Part shown: positions 39,203 to 48,552 of the stretch, piece after piece | Layout: each line of letters starts with the position of its first letter | Position numbering within the stretch: the first letter of the stretch is position 1 | Assembly: GCA_026398735.1 (NCBI GenBank) | Contig: JAPLSH010000004.1 | Location: 1 to 64,000, forward strand | DNA from: Pseudomonadota bacterium | GTDB lineage: Bacteria > Pseudomonadota > Gammaproteobacteria > Steroidobacterales > Steroidobacteraceae | Direction: 5' to 3' | Length of the DNA: 64,000 nucleotides | The notes under the pieces: model-generated | Databases searched by the model: none | What the model was told of the DNA's origin: nothing | The model's input: the letters and a program-made list of their open reading frames with translations, nothing else | Program-made: the position numbers and the translations under genes

Positions 39203-40087
39203 ATGCCATCCATGCCCTCTGCGCTGCGGCCCCTGCCGAACCTGCTCCTGGCAGCCCTGCTGCTGGGCCTGACCGGCTGCGCACTGCTACATCCTAAGGC
39301 CGCCAGCCTGCCGACGCCGGCTGCGCCAGTGGCGCAAACCACTGCGGCGCCGGCCGAAGCCCAAGGCAATGCCATCGATACGGCCGTGAACCGCAGTGCA
39401 GAAGACATCGCTACGGTCCTGCCGGAAGTGCGCAGCGCCGCCGCCGGGGCCATCGCGACCATTCCTTATGAAGCGATCGCCAGTTTTCTCTCCAAACCGC
39501 TGCTGATCAGCCCCACCGAGTTGCGCAGCGCCGCACGCATCAGCCTGCTGCGCGATGACCATGTGGCCGTCGGCGCCCCGCATGTCGTACACATTAAGGG
39601 TCTGGCCCAAGCCGGCGCCGGACGCTATGCCGTAGTGCGTGCCGGGGAGCCGCTGCGGGATCCGCAGAGCCGCAAGCTGCTGGGCTATCTGGGCATACCC
39701 ATCGGCACGGTGCAGGTCGAGCAGACCGCAGCGCTGAGCGAAGGTCGTCTGGTCGAATCGCGGCGCGAAGCCCAGGCTGACGATCTGGTATTCCCGGACG
39801 AGGGCAACATCCGTCAGGACTTCACGCCAGCGCCGGCGCCGGCGGGTGTGGCCGGCGAAATCATTGCGGTGATCGACGGCGTCAGCATGATCGGGCAGTA
39901 CCAAGTGGTGGCCGTCAATCGCGGCAGTGAGCACGGACTGCTGCCGGGCCATCTGCTGCAAATCCGCTCGCCAGAGGCCGCCGTCGGCACGCTGATGGTC
40001 TTTAGGATCTATCCCAAACTCAGCTATGCGCTGACGCTGCGGCTGCTGGCGCCGGTACGCATCGCCTATCCCGTCGTCAGCCCCTGA
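39203..40087 (+). CDS. TsaP-like lipoprotein without a LysM domain
   Basis: The 294-residue protein has a lipoprotein signal (LLLAALLLGLTGC, Cys at the lipobox) and an Ala/Pro-rich linker. After this comes a domain matching the C-terminal part of the LysM/FlgT-C proteins found in this slot between def and dprA, such as P. aeruginosa PA0020 (TsaP). Matching blocks are IPYEAIASFLSKPL, GRYAVVRAGEPLRDP, EIIAVIDGVSMIGQYQVVAVNRG and GTLMVFRIYPKLSYAL. The N-terminal LysM module of TsaP is absent, so lipidation may replace peptidoglycan binding. ATG 39203 follows GGAG by 8 bases; the frame is open further upstream without conserved sequence. Confidence 0.8.
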   Translation: MPSMPSALRPLPNLLLAALLLGLTGCALLHPKAASLPTPAAPVAQTTAAPAEAQGNAIDTAVNRSAEDIATVLPEVRSAAAGAIATIPYEAIASFLSKPLLISPTELRSAARISLLRDDHVAVGAPHVVHIKGLAQAGAGRYAVVRAGEPLRDPQSRKLLGYLGIPIGTVQVEQTAALSEGRLVESRREAQADDLVFPDEGNIRQDFTPAPAPAGVAGEIIAVIDGVSMIGQYQVVAVNRGSEHGLLPGHLLQIRSPEAAVGTLMVFRIYPKLSYALTLRLLAPVRIAYPVVSP

Positions 40088-40173
40088 ACCGGCTGCGCAC
40101 CACGCATTAACCGGCATTCGCGGCGGATAGTGCGCTTCTTCCAGAGAGCGCACCGCCGCCACACTGCGCGGCG

Positions 40174-41283
40174 ATGACTACCGATTTCTCTTTGCCGCAT
40201 TTCTGGGCCGCGGTCATCCGCGCGCCTCACCTGCATGCCGATCATCTGGCGCGCGCCTTGGCGGTGGTCGGCGAGCCGGCGGGCTTGTGGCGCCAAACGG
40301 CGCCGCAGCTGCAGGCCCTGGGGCTGCCGCCGTCGGCCAGTGCGCTGCTGGCAGATCCACCCTGCGCCCTACTCGATGCCGACCTGCGCTGGCACGAGCG
40401 CCAGAGGCTGCGGCTACTGGCTTACCTGGATGCCGACTACCCGCCGCAACTGCTGCAGGTGCCCGCCGCCCCAGCCGCGCTGTATGTGCGCGGCAGTGTC
40501 GCTGTGCTCTCGCAGCCGCAGTTGGCACTGGTTGGCAGCCGTCACCCCACCGCCGCAGGTCGCAGCACTGCCTTCGAATTCGCTTTGCGTTACGGCAGCG
40601 ATGGTCTAGTGGTCACCAGCGGCTTGGCCCAAGGCATCGACACTGCCGCCCATGAGGGCGCACTGGCAGCCGGCGCAGCCACCGTGGCGGTCTGCGGTAC
40701 CGGCCTGGACCGCTGCTATCCGGCACACAACGCCGCACTGGCCGAGCGCATCGCCGCCAGCGGTGCGCTGCTGTCCGAATTTGCGCCAGGCACGCCGCCC
40801 GAGGCGGCCAACTTTCCACGCCGCAACCGCATCATCAGCGGCCTGTGCCGCGGCACTCTGGTTATCGAGGCCGCGCGCGACAGTGGCTCACTCATTACAG
40901 CCCGCCGCGCCCTAGAACAGGGCCGCGAAGTGCTGGCCGTACCGGGCTCCATCCGCAGCCCTACCGCCCTCGGTTGTCTCGACCTACTGCGCGAAGGCGC
41001 CTCGCTGGTTATCGATCCTGCCGATGCCTACCCCTGTATTGGCCTCACCACACAATATTTTTCCGTTCCAAAACAGTCTTTTACAGCATCTTCGGCCGCC
41101 CTCCTGTTGGACAAGACCGGGGAAATGCTGTTAGATGCCCTCGGTTTCGAGCCCGCGGGCCTGGACGAATTGCTCGTCCGAACGGGCCTGGCGATAGGTC
41201 CACTGACCGCCTCGCTGCAGGTCCTCGAACTCGAACGCCACATCGAATCCCTGCCGGGCGGGCTTTACTGCCGTGTCCGGTAA
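40174..41283 (+). CDS. dprA: DNA-processing protein DprA
   Basis: DprA loads RecA on incoming single-stranded DNA during natural transformation. The 369 residues have the N-terminal SAM-like region, the Rossmann core (ALVGSRHPTAAGR, TSGLAQGIDTAAHEGAL, GTGLDRCYPAHNAAL, FPRRNRIISGL) and a C-terminal winged-helix domain (LLDALGFEPAGLDELLVRTGL). It is followed by smg after 26 bases. Confidence 0.95.
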   Translation: MTTDFSLPHFWAAVIRAPHLHADHLARALAVVGEPAGLWRQTAPQLQALGLPPSASALLADPPCALLDADLRWHERQRLRLLAYLDADYPPQLLQVPAAPAALYVRGSVAVLSQPQLALVGSRHPTAAGRSTAFEFALRYGSDGLVVTSGLAQGIDTAAHEGALAAGAATVAVCGTGLDRCYPAHNAALAERIAASGALLSEFAPGTPPEAANFPRRNRIISGLCRGTLVIEAARDSGSLITARRALEQGREVLAVPGSIRSPTALGCLDLLREGASLVIDPADAYPCIGLTTQYFSVPKQSFTASSAALLLDKTGEMLLDALGFEPAGLDELLVRTGLAIGPLTASLQVLELERHIESLPGGLYCRVR

Positions 41284-41309
41284 CCGACTGTTTCCGGTGA
41301 ACCTGACTG

Positions 41310-41816
41310 ATGAACGGCACCGTCCTAGACATCCTCATTTACGTGTTCGATCGCTATATGTTCGACGAGGTACCAGAAGTGCCCGAACGTGAAGCGCTGG
41401 CGCGTGATCTTGAGAGCGCAGGCTTCGGCGAGGCCAATGTCGAGCGCGCGCTCGACTGGCTGGCCGACCTGGCGGGCGAGCGCAATCGTCCCGAGCTCGA
41501 CCTGGTCGAGCGCACCGCAGGCGAAGCCAACACGGCATCGCCGCCGTCCATCCGCGCCTACCTGCCGCAAGAGCTGGCGCGTCTGCCGGTCGACTGCCGC
41601 GGGTTGCTGTTGTCTCTGGAACAGGCCGGTATCCTCAACGCGCTGCAACGCGAGATCGTCATCGATCGCCTGATGGCGCTGGATGCCGAAGACTTCGATC
41701 TCGAACAAGTCCGCTGGGTCGTTCTGATGGTGCTCTCCAGCCAGCCGGGCCAAGAACAAGCCTGCGCCCGCATGGAAGACATCGTGTTCGATCTGCCCGG
41801 CTCGGCCACGCACTGA
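41310..41816 (+). CDS. smg: Smg family protein (DUF494)
   Basis: The 168-residue Smg/DUF494 protein starts ILIYVFDRYMFDE and ends LEQVRWVVLMVLSSQPGQEQA, both family signatures. It lies as usual between dprA and topA in gammaproteobacteria. Its biochemical role is unknown. Confidence 0.93.
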   Translation: MNGTVLDILIYVFDRYMFDEVPEVPEREALARDLESAGFGEANVERALDWLADLAGERNRPELDLVERTAGEANTASPPSIRAYLPQELARLPVDCRGLLLSLEQAGILNALQREIVIDRLMALDAEDFDLEQVRWVVLMVLSSQPGQEQACARMEDIVFDLPGSATH

Positions 41817-41857
41817 TAGTGCCGGGTGCTTCACCGCGCCCTCACCACACCACCGCA

Positions 41858-44380
41858 ATGGCAGAAAACTTAGTCATCGTCGAATCGCCGGCCAAGGCCA
41901 AGACCATCAAGAAGTACCTGGGTAAGGACTTCGAGGTGCTCGCCTCCTACGGTCATGTCCGCGACCTCGTTCCCAAAGAAGGTTCGGTCGATACCGGGCA
42001 TGGCTTTGCCATGAACTACCGGGTCATCGAGCGCAACGAAAAGCACGTCGACGCCATATCCAATGCGCTACGTAAAGCCAAGGCACTGTTCCTGGCAACT
42101 GATCCGGACCGCGAGGGCGAGGCCATCTCGTGGCATCTGCACGAGCTGCTCAAAGAGCGCGGCGAGCTCGAGGGCAAGACAGTGCATCGCGTAGCCTTCT
42201 ACGAGATCACCAAGAACGCCATCAAAGCCGCTATCGCTGCACCGCGTGATCTGGCCATGGATCTGGTCAACGCCCAACAAGCGCGCCGCGCGCTCGATCA
42301 TTTGGTGGGCTTCAACCTGTCGCCGCTGCTGTGGAAGAAAGTGCGCCAGGGCCTGTCGGCCGGCCGCGTCCAAAGCCCCGCGCTGCGCATGATCGTTGAG
42401 CGCGATGAGTCCATCGACGCGTTCATTCCGCAGGAATACTGGACGCTGGATGCTGAAGGCGAGCACAGCGACACGCGCTTTCCAATCAAGCTCATCGAAT
42501 TCCGTGGCAGCAAGGTCGAGCAGTTCAGCTTCACCAACGAGACCACCGCACGCGACGTCGAAGCCACCTTGGCCGCCGCTGCGGCCGGCGCGCTGTCGGT
42601 GCTCACCATCGATCGCAAGCAGCGCCGCCGCAATCCGGCACCGCCGTTCACCACCTCTACGCTGCAACAGGAAGCCGCGCGCAAGCTGGGTTTCTCCGCA
42701 CAGCGCACGATGAGCCTGGCGCAAAAGCTGTATGAAGGCGTCGACTTCGGCGAAGGCGCAGTCGGTCTCATCAGTTATATGCGTACCGACTCCGTGTCGC
42801 TGGGTGCCGAGGCCATCACCGAGATCCGCGGCACGATCGAACAGCTCTACGGCCGCGAGGCTGTGGCCGAAGACATCCGCGTGTTCAAGACCAAGTCCAA
42901 GAACGCGCAGGAAGCTCACGAAGGCATCCGGCCCACGTCGGCCACGCGCACGCCTGCAGAACTGGAAGGCAAGATCGATGCCGACCAACTCAAGCTCTAT
43001 GCACTGGTGTGGAAGCGCACGCTGGCCAGCCAAATGGCACCGGCGGTGTACGACACCGTTGCCATCGACATGCAGGCCGGCAAGGGTAGCGGCACCGACC
43101 GCCACATGTTCCGTGCTAACGGCTCCACGCTGGTTAAGGCCGGCTTCATCGCCGTCTATCAGGAAGGTCGCGACGACACCGCCGATGACGACGACGATCA
43201 CGTGTTGCCGCCCATGCAAGTGGGCGATCGCGTCACGCTGGCCAGCCTCAAGGGCGAACAGCATTTCACCGAGCCACCGCCGCGCTTCTCTGAAGCCTCG
43301 CTGGTCAAGGCACTCGAAGAACACGGCATCGGCCGGCCTTCGACCTATGCGTCGATCATCTCCACACTAAAGAATCGTGAATACGTCGACATGGACGCGC
43401 GGCGTTTCATCGCCACCGACATCGGCAAGATCGTCAGCCGCTTCCTCACCGAATACTTCACGCAGTACGTGCAATACGGCTACACCGCCGCGATGGAAGA
43501 CGAGCTCGATGCCGTCAGCCGTGGCGAAGAGCCTTGGACCACGCCACTGGAAAAGTTCTGGCAGCCGTTCATCGATCAGGTCAACCACATCGAGGCCACG
43601 GTCAGCCGCGAACAAGTGGCCATGTCGCGCGAACTGGGCACCGATCCAGTGTCGGGCAGGCCGGTGTCGGTACGCATGGGCCGCTTCGGACCGTTCGTAC
43701 AGGCCGGCACCAAAGACGACGAAGAAAAACCCAAGTTCGCAGGCCTGCGCCCGGGCCAGAAGATGGACACCATCACGCTGGACGAAGCGCTGTACCTGTT
43801 CCAGTTGCCACGCAAGCTGGGCGACACCGACGAGGGCGAGCCCATCAGCGTGGCCATCGGTCAGTTCGGGCCCTATGTCAAATACGGCGCCAAATACGTC
43901 TCTCTTAAAGAAGACGACCCGTACACCGTCACCCGTGAGCGTGCCATAGAAGTCATCGCTGCTAAGCAGCTGGCCGATGCCAATCGCCTCATCCACGACT
44001 TTGGTGTCGATGATATCCAGGTGCTCAACGGTCGCTATGGTCCCTACATCACCGACAAGCAGCGCAATGCCCGCATCCCCAAGGATCGCGAGCCCAAGAC
44101 GCTGACGCTCGAGGAGTGTCGCGCACTGCTGGCTGCTGCACCGGTACGCCCGCAGCGCGGACGCTTCGGCAAGAAAGCCAAGACACCGGCCAAGAGCGCC
44201 AAGGCAAAAACTGCAGCGGCAGCAGCGGAGGCCAAACCGGCCAAAGCCAAAGCCAAGGCCAAGGCACCGGCCAAAAAGGCCAAGAAAAAGGCCAAGCGCA
44301 AGAGCGCAGCCAAAGCCAAATCCAGCAAGGCCAAAGCCGTCGCAACGCCCAAGCCCACGCAGGCAGGCGCGGCGGGCTGA
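41858..44380 (+). CDS. topA: DNA topoisomerase I with Lys/Ala-rich tail
   Basis: TopA relaxes negative supercoils. The 840 residues contain the Toprim motif (VIVESPAKAKTIKKYLG, ATDPDREGEAISWH), the active-site Tyr307 in VGLISYMRTDS, GIGRPSTYASII, and C-terminal repeats (GRFGPFVQAG, GQFGPYVKYG, GRYGPYITDK) where E. coli TopA has zinc ribbons; the Cys pairs are absent. The last 70 or so residues are an alanine/lysine tail like histone H1. ATG 41858 is chosen because homologues start close to AENLVIVESPAK. Confidence 0.95.
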   Translation: MAENLVIVESPAKAKTIKKYLGKDFEVLASYGHVRDLVPKEGSVDTGHGFAMNYRVIERNEKHVDAISNALRKAKALFLATDPDREGEAISWHLHELLKERGELEGKTVHRVAFYEITKNAIKAAIAAPRDLAMDLVNAQQARRALDHLVGFNLSPLLWKKVRQGLSAGRVQSPALRMIVERDESIDAFIPQEYWTLDAEGEHSDTRFPIKLIEFRGSKVEQFSFTNETTARDVEATLAAAAAGALSVLTIDRKQRRRNPAPPFTTSTLQQEAARKLGFSAQRTMSLAQKLYEGVDFGEGAVGLISYMRTDSVSLGAEAITEIRGTIEQLYGREAVAEDIRVFKTKSKNAQEAHEGIRPTSATRTPAELEGKIDADQLKLYALVWKRTLASQMAPAVYDTVAIDMQAGKGSGTDRHMFRANGSTLVKAGFIAVYQEGRDDTADDDDDHVLPPMQVGDRVTLASLKGEQHFTEPPPRFSEASLVKALEEHGIGRPSTYASIISTLKNREYVDMDARRFIATDIGKIVSRFLTEYFTQYVQYGYTAAMEDELDAVSRGEEPWTTPLEKFWQPFIDQVNHIEATVSREQVAMSRELGTDPVSGRPVSVRMGRFGPFVQAGTKDDEEKPKFAGLRPGQKMDTITLDEALYLFQLPRKLGDTDEGEPISVAIGQFGPYVKYGAKYVSLKEDDPYTVTRERAIEVIAAKQLADANRLIHDFGVDDIQVLNGRYGPYITDKQRNARIPKDREPKTLTLEECRALLAAAPVRPQRGRFGKKAKTPAKSAKAKTAAAAAEAKPAKAKAKAKAPAKKAKKKAKRKSAAKAKSSKAKAVATPKPTQAGAAG

Positions 44381-44398
44381 CACGCGTCCCCGCCAGCC

Positions 44399-45256
44399 AT
44401 GCAGTACCGTCACGCCTTCCATGCCGGCAACTTCGCCGACGTGCACAAGCACGTCGCGTTGTTGGCCTTGCACGCCGCGCTGGCGCGCAAGGACAAAGGC
44501 TACTTTCACCTCGATACGCATAGCGGCAGCGGCCTCTATGACCTCAAGGGTGAGCAAGCCCGGCGCGGCAACGAATCGTCAGCCGGCGTCGAGCGACTGC
44601 AAGACACCGTCGCACCGCGCAGCCCCGAGATCGCCCACTACCTAGAGGCGCTGGCCAGCGTACGCAGCAGCAGCGGCGCGCACACCTATCCCGGTTCGCC
44701 TTTACTCAGCGCCAGCGTGTTGCGCCCGGTGGATCGCGGCGTGTGCGTGGAGTTCGTCGCCCAGGAGTCGCGGCAGTTGCAGCGGGCACTCGATGCCAGC
44801 TTCCTGCCCGGTGCCAGCCGGTTGCGTGTTGAGGCCGGCGATGGCTATCAGCGGCTGGTGGCCTCAATGCCACCACTCGAACGGCGCGCACTGGTGCTCA
44901 TCGATCCGCCCTACGAAGAGGCCGATGAGTTCGCCCGCATCCTTGCCGTACTACCCGAAGCACTACGGCGTCTCGACAGCGCGGTGATCGCCGTGTGGTT
45001 TCCGCTCAAACGCCAGCGCGACACAGACCTGTGGCTGGCCAAAGTGTCGCGCAGCATTACGCAGCCCACCTTGGCGGCGCAGTTGTGGCTGCACCCGCGC
45101 GACACGGCAGCAGGCCTTAACGGCTCGGGGCTGCTGGTGGTCAATCCGCCCTGGCAGTTCGATCAGCGCGCTGCGCAGTGGCAAGAAGAGTTACGTGAAC
45201 TGCTCGGCGGTGGCGTCGACAGCGGCAGCGATGTGCGGTGGATCGTCAATGAATGA
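44399..45256 (+). CDS. rlmJ: 23S rRNA (adenine-2030-N6)-methyltransferase
   Basis: RlmJ methylates A2030 of 23S rRNA. The 285 residues start with the family signature MQYRHAFHAGNFADVHKHV. They contain HLDTHSGSGLYDL (SAM) and the N6-adenine motif IDPPYEE. The gene overlaps aroE by 8 bases at its 3' end. Confidence 0.95.
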   Translation: MQYRHAFHAGNFADVHKHVALLALHAALARKDKGYFHLDTHSGSGLYDLKGEQARRGNESSAGVERLQDTVAPRSPEIAHYLEALASVRSSSGAHTYPGSPLLSASVLRPVDRGVCVEFVAQESRQLQRALDASFLPGASRLRVEAGDGYQRLVASMPPLERRALVLIDPPYEEADEFARILAVLPEALRRLDSAVIAVWFPLKRQRDTDLWLAKVSRSITQPTLAAQLWLHPRDTAAGLNGSGLLVVNPPWQFDQRAAQWQEELRELLGGGVDSGSDVRWIVNE

Positions 45257-46118
45257 GCTCGATACTTTGCAGCCACCGCTGACCGCGCTCGATACCTATG
45301 CCGTCATCGGTCATCCCGTACGGCACAGCCGCTCGCCGTTTATTCACGAGCGCTTTGCGCGCCAGTGCGAGCAAACACTGCGCTACATCCGCATCGATGC
45401 CACTCCAGAAGCCTTCGAAGGTGTAGTCGGACGGTTCTTCGCCCAAGGCGGCAAAGGCCTCAACGTCACACTGCCGCACAAACAAGCTGCTGCCGCGCTG
45501 GCCACCTCGTTATCATCGCGCGCGGCGCGCGCCGGTGCAGTCAACACACTGCTGCTGCGCGACGATGGACTGCTGCACGGTGACAACACCGACGGCGTAG
45601 GTCTGGTGCGCGATCTCACCGGCAGTTTCGGCGTCACCGTCGGCAGCCGTCGCGTGCTGCTGCTCGGTGCAGGCGGTGCGGCGCGCGGCGTACTAGATCC
45701 ACTGCTGGCACTGCAGCCGGCAGAGCTGGTCATTGCCAACCGCACTGCGGCACGCGCCCTCGAGTTGGCAGATAGCTTTGCCGACATGGGCCCGGTGCGC
45801 GGCTGCGGATTAGATGAGTTGCAAGGTGCGCCTTTCGACATCGTCATCAATGCCACCGCCAGCAGCATCGGCGGCGAAACGCTGCCTCTGCCATCGGGCT
45901 GCGTTCAAGCGCACAGCTTCTGCTACGACATGGGCTATGCACCCGAAGACACACCGTTTGTGCGCTGGGCCATGGAACGTGGCGTCACGCGCGCAGTGAT
46001 GGGTCTTGGTATGTTGGTCGAACAAGCCGCCGAAGCGTTTTATCTGTGGCGCGGTCAGCGACCCGACACCGCGCCCGTGTTGGCCGCACTCAAGGTCGAG
46101 CTCTCACCGATCAGCTAA
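45249..46118 (+). CDS. aroE: Shikimate dehydrogenase
   Basis: AroE reduces 3-dehydroshikimate with NADPH in chorismate synthesis. The 289 residues contain the shikimate site (IGHPVRHSRSPFIH, LNVTLPHKQ with the catalytic Lys, GDNTDGVG with Asp) and the NADP-binding GAGGAARGV...NRTAARA. ATG 45249 overlaps the rlmJ stop, and the 3' end overlaps the convergent ugpQ by 8 bases. Confidence 0.95.
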   Translation: MNELDTLQPPLTALDTYAVIGHPVRHSRSPFIHERFARQCEQTLRYIRIDATPEAFEGVVGRFFAQGGKGLNVTLPHKQAAAALATSLSSRAARAGAVNTLLLRDDGLLHGDNTDGVGLVRDLTGSFGVTVGSRRVLLLGAGGAARGVLDPLLALQPAELVIANRTAARALELADSFADMGPVRGCGLDELQGAPFDIVINATASSIGGETLPLPSGCVQAHSFCYDMGYAPEDTPFVRWAMERGVTRAVMGLGMLVEQAAEAFYLWRGQRPDTAPVLAALKVELSPIS

Positions 46119-47100
46119 GCGGCCGCCCCGCGTGCTGCCAAGCGGTCACTGCCGCGCGGCCGATGTCGGCCTGGTCCGTAAAAAACCCGTCCACACCGGC
46201 GCGCAGCAGGCTCTCCATCTCGGCCTGTACATCACCGTGCTGTCGCGGATCATCGCCACGCTGCAAAGCCGGTGGCACAAAATAGTTTTCGGCGCGCAGT
46301 GTCCAAGGCACTACCTGCAAACCCGCTGCATGTGCATCGGCTACCAATCGCGTAGCTGGCGCCAGCGCACCGTCTGGCGTCAGCGGCTGCACCAAACGCT
46401 TGGCTGCGCCCAGCACATGCGCAAACTGCGCCACTTGCGCCAGTCCCGCCGGCAGCAACACTGCCGCGTCAATCGAGTCTTCAACCAAATACACCAGACG
46501 ATGCGCGCAGCGCTGCCGAAGCACGCGCAGATTGCCCTGCTCAAACGATTGGATGAACACCGGCGCGCCATGCAAGTCGCGCTGCAGCGCATTCAGCAAG
46601 GCCTCTTCAAACGGCAGACCCAGCGCAGCAAAGTGCGAGGGATGCTTGGTCTCGGGTGCAATGCCCACGGGTGCCAAGCCCTGTTGCACACGCTGCGCAT
46701 TGACCTGCGCCAGCATCATCAGGATTGCCTCGAAGGTGGGAATGCCATAGCGGCCATCATGCTGTGCGTTAAGCGGACGCAACTGCGGCAAGCGTTCGCG
46801 AGCACGCAGTGTGGCCAGCTCCGCTGCCGTAAAGTCTTCGGTGAACCAGCCCTCCAGCGTCTGACCATCAATGCTCTGCGTGCGACGACGTGACGCAAAC
46901 TGCGCTCGCACCGCCACATCCGTGGTGCCAGAGATCTCATTCTCATGGCGCGCCACCAGCACACCATCACGTGTCATCACCAAGTCTGGCTCGATAACAT
47001 CGGCGCCCATTTCAATGGCCAACAGATACGCCTCGAGCGTGTGCTCTGGCAAATAGCCACTGGCGCCGCGATGCGCAAAAACCAGCGGTGGCGCGCTCAT
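46111..47100 (-). CDS. ugpQ: Glycerophosphodiester phosphodiesterase
   Basis: GDPD-family enzymes release glycerol-3-phosphate from glycerophosphodiesters. The 329 residues begin with the catalytic signature [41 protein letters not shown]. No signal peptide is visible, so a cytoplasmic UgpQ-type enzyme is more likely than periplasmic GlpQ, though the internal insert ([20 protein letters not shown]) is GlpQ-like. The start overlaps the gor stop (ATGA). Confidence 0.9.
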   Translation of the reverse strand: MSAPPLVFAHRGASGYLPEHTLEAYLLAIEMGADVIEPDLVMTRDGVLVARHENEISGTTDVAVRAQFASRRRTQSIDGQTLEGWFTEDFTAAELATLRARERLPQLRPLNAQHDGRYGIPTFEAILMMLAQVNAQRVQQGLAPVGIAPETKHPSHFAALGLPFEEALLNALQRDLHGAPVFIQSFEQGNLRVLRQRCAHRLVYLVEDSIDAAVLLPAGLAQVAQFAHVLGAAKRLVQPLTPDGALAPATRLVADAHAAGLQVVPWTLRAENYFVPPALQRGDDPRQHGDVQAEMESLLRAGVDGFFTDQADIGRAAVTAWQHAGRPLS

Positions 47101-48440
47101 CGCATCGTTACCAATTCTTCGGCGCTGGTCGGGTGCAGCGCGACGGTGTCGTCAAAGTCGCGCTTGGTCGCGCCCATGCGCACCGCCACAGCAAAACCCT
47201 GCAACATCTCATCGGCACCACCACCCATGATGTGCACACCCACCACTTTGCGGTCGGGACCCACACATACCAGCTTCATGCGCGTCTTGGGTTTGGCCGT
47301 GGTCATCGCGTGATACATCGGCACGAAGGTGGAAGTGAACACCTGCACTGCATCACCGTGCAGTTCACGCGCCTGCGCTTCGCTCAGCCCCACTGTGCCA
47401 ATAGGCGGATGACTAAAGACCACCGTGGGAATGGTGTGATAGTCCAGCTTGCGATCGGTCATGCCGCCCCACAGCCGATCTGCCAAACGCCGCCCCGCTG
47501 CAATGGCCACCGGCGTCAACGGTGCCTGGCCGGTCACATCGCCAATAGCCAACACACCCGGCACATTGGTCTGCTGCCATTCATCCACCAGCACATGCCC
47601 TGCGGCATCCAGCGTTACACCCAGCGATGCATCGATGCACTGCGACAACGGATCACGGCCAATGGCCGTAATCACACAATCGACCGGCGCCAGCACGCGA
47701 CCGTCAGACAACGTGACATGTACACCCAGCTCATCGCGGCGCAGCGCGGCAGGCTCCGCACCTATCACGCGCGTGATGCCCGACTGCTGCAGTGACTCTT
47801 CCAGGCCCTCGACCAGCAGCGCATCAAAGCCGCGCAGCACCTGCGCGCCACGCGACAACAAGCTGACCTCGCTGCCCAACGCCGCAAACACGCCGGCCAG
47901 TTCGACGGCGATATAGCCACCACCGACCACCAGCACACGCGCCGGCCGCTGCGGTAGTTCAAAAAACCCATCGGAGTCCAGCGCCAGCTCACCGCCGGGC
48001 ACCGTCAGACGGCGCGGGCGGCCACCGGGGGCCAACAACACCCGCGGCGCGCGCAGTCGCTGACCATCGACATCGACCTCGCCCGGTGCCACCAAGCGTG
48101 CCCAACCGCGCACCAGCTGCACCTTGCGGTTGCCCAGATTGCGCTCGTAAATGCCATTGAGCCGCTCGATATAGGCATCGCGCTTGGCTTTAAGCGTGGG
48201 CCAGTCGTGACCGCCGGCTGTCAGCGAGAAGCCATATTCGGGTGCGTCGTGCAGTGCGTGGGCCAACTGGGCGGCGTTCCACATCACCTTTTTCGGCACA
48301 CAACCGACGTTGACGCAGGTACCGCCCAAGCGCCCGGACTCCACCAGCACCACACGCGCGCCGTACTCTGCTGCCCGCTGCGCGGCCGCTAAGCCGCCGC
48401 TGCCGCCGCCAATCACGATCAAGTCAAAGTCGGTAGTCAT
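47097..48440 (-). CDS. gor: Glutathione-disulfide reductase
   Basis: Gor regenerates GSH with NADPH. The 447 residues have the FAD site [16 protein letters not shown], the redox pair [13 protein letters not shown], the NADPH site [17 protein letters not shown] followed by two arginines (SRGAQVLR) spaced as in NADPH-specific enzymes, and the C-terminal catalytic [13 protein letters not shown]. gshA is in the same window. It is co-transcribed with ugpQ and divergent from prlC. Confidence 0.95.
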   Translation of the reverse strand: MTTDFDLIVIGGGSGGLAAAQRAAEYGARVVLVESGRLGGTCVNVGCVPKKVMWNAAQLAHALHDAPEYGFSLTAGGHDWPTLKAKRDAYIERLNGIYERNLGNRKVQLVRGWARLVAPGEVDVDGQRLRAPRVLLAPGGRPRRLTVPGGELALDSDGFFELPQRPARVLVVGGGYIAVELAGVFAALGSEVSLLSRGAQVLRGFDALLVEGLEESLQQSGITRVIGAEPAALRRDELGVHVTLSDGRVLAPVDCVITAIGRDPLSQCIDASLGVTLDAAGHVLVDEWQQTNVPGVLAIGDVTGQAPLTPVAIAAGRRLADRLWGGMTDRKLDYHTIPTVVFSHPPIGTVGLSEAQARELHGDAVQVFTSTFVPMYHAMTTAKPKTRMKLVCVGPDRKVVGVHIMGGGADEMLQGFAVAVRMGATKRDFDDTVALHPTSAEELVTMR

Positions 48441-48451
48441 GAATTTTTTAC

Positions 48452-48487
48452 GCAGGTGGCCGAAATATTTTTAAATGGTACACCTGC
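48452..48487. promoter_or_regulatory. Inverted repeat between gor and prlC
   Basis: GCAGGTG (48452-48458) and CACCTGC (48481-48487) form a perfect 7-bp inverted repeat flanking a 22-bp AT-rich spacer (with AAATATTTTTAAAT) in the 112-bp divergent gap. It may flank the gor promoter; weak evidence. Confidence 0.3.
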
Positions 48488-48552
48488 ACGCATTTCGCCC
48501 TGCGGCGTCTCGGGTAGACTGGTCCATCGCATACGAATTGCTGGGCTTATTC

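Noticed and set aside
42068-43324. 418-codon minus-strand frame antisense to topA
   Set aside because: TopA is complete and highly conserved on the plus strand; this is a third-codon-position GC shadow.
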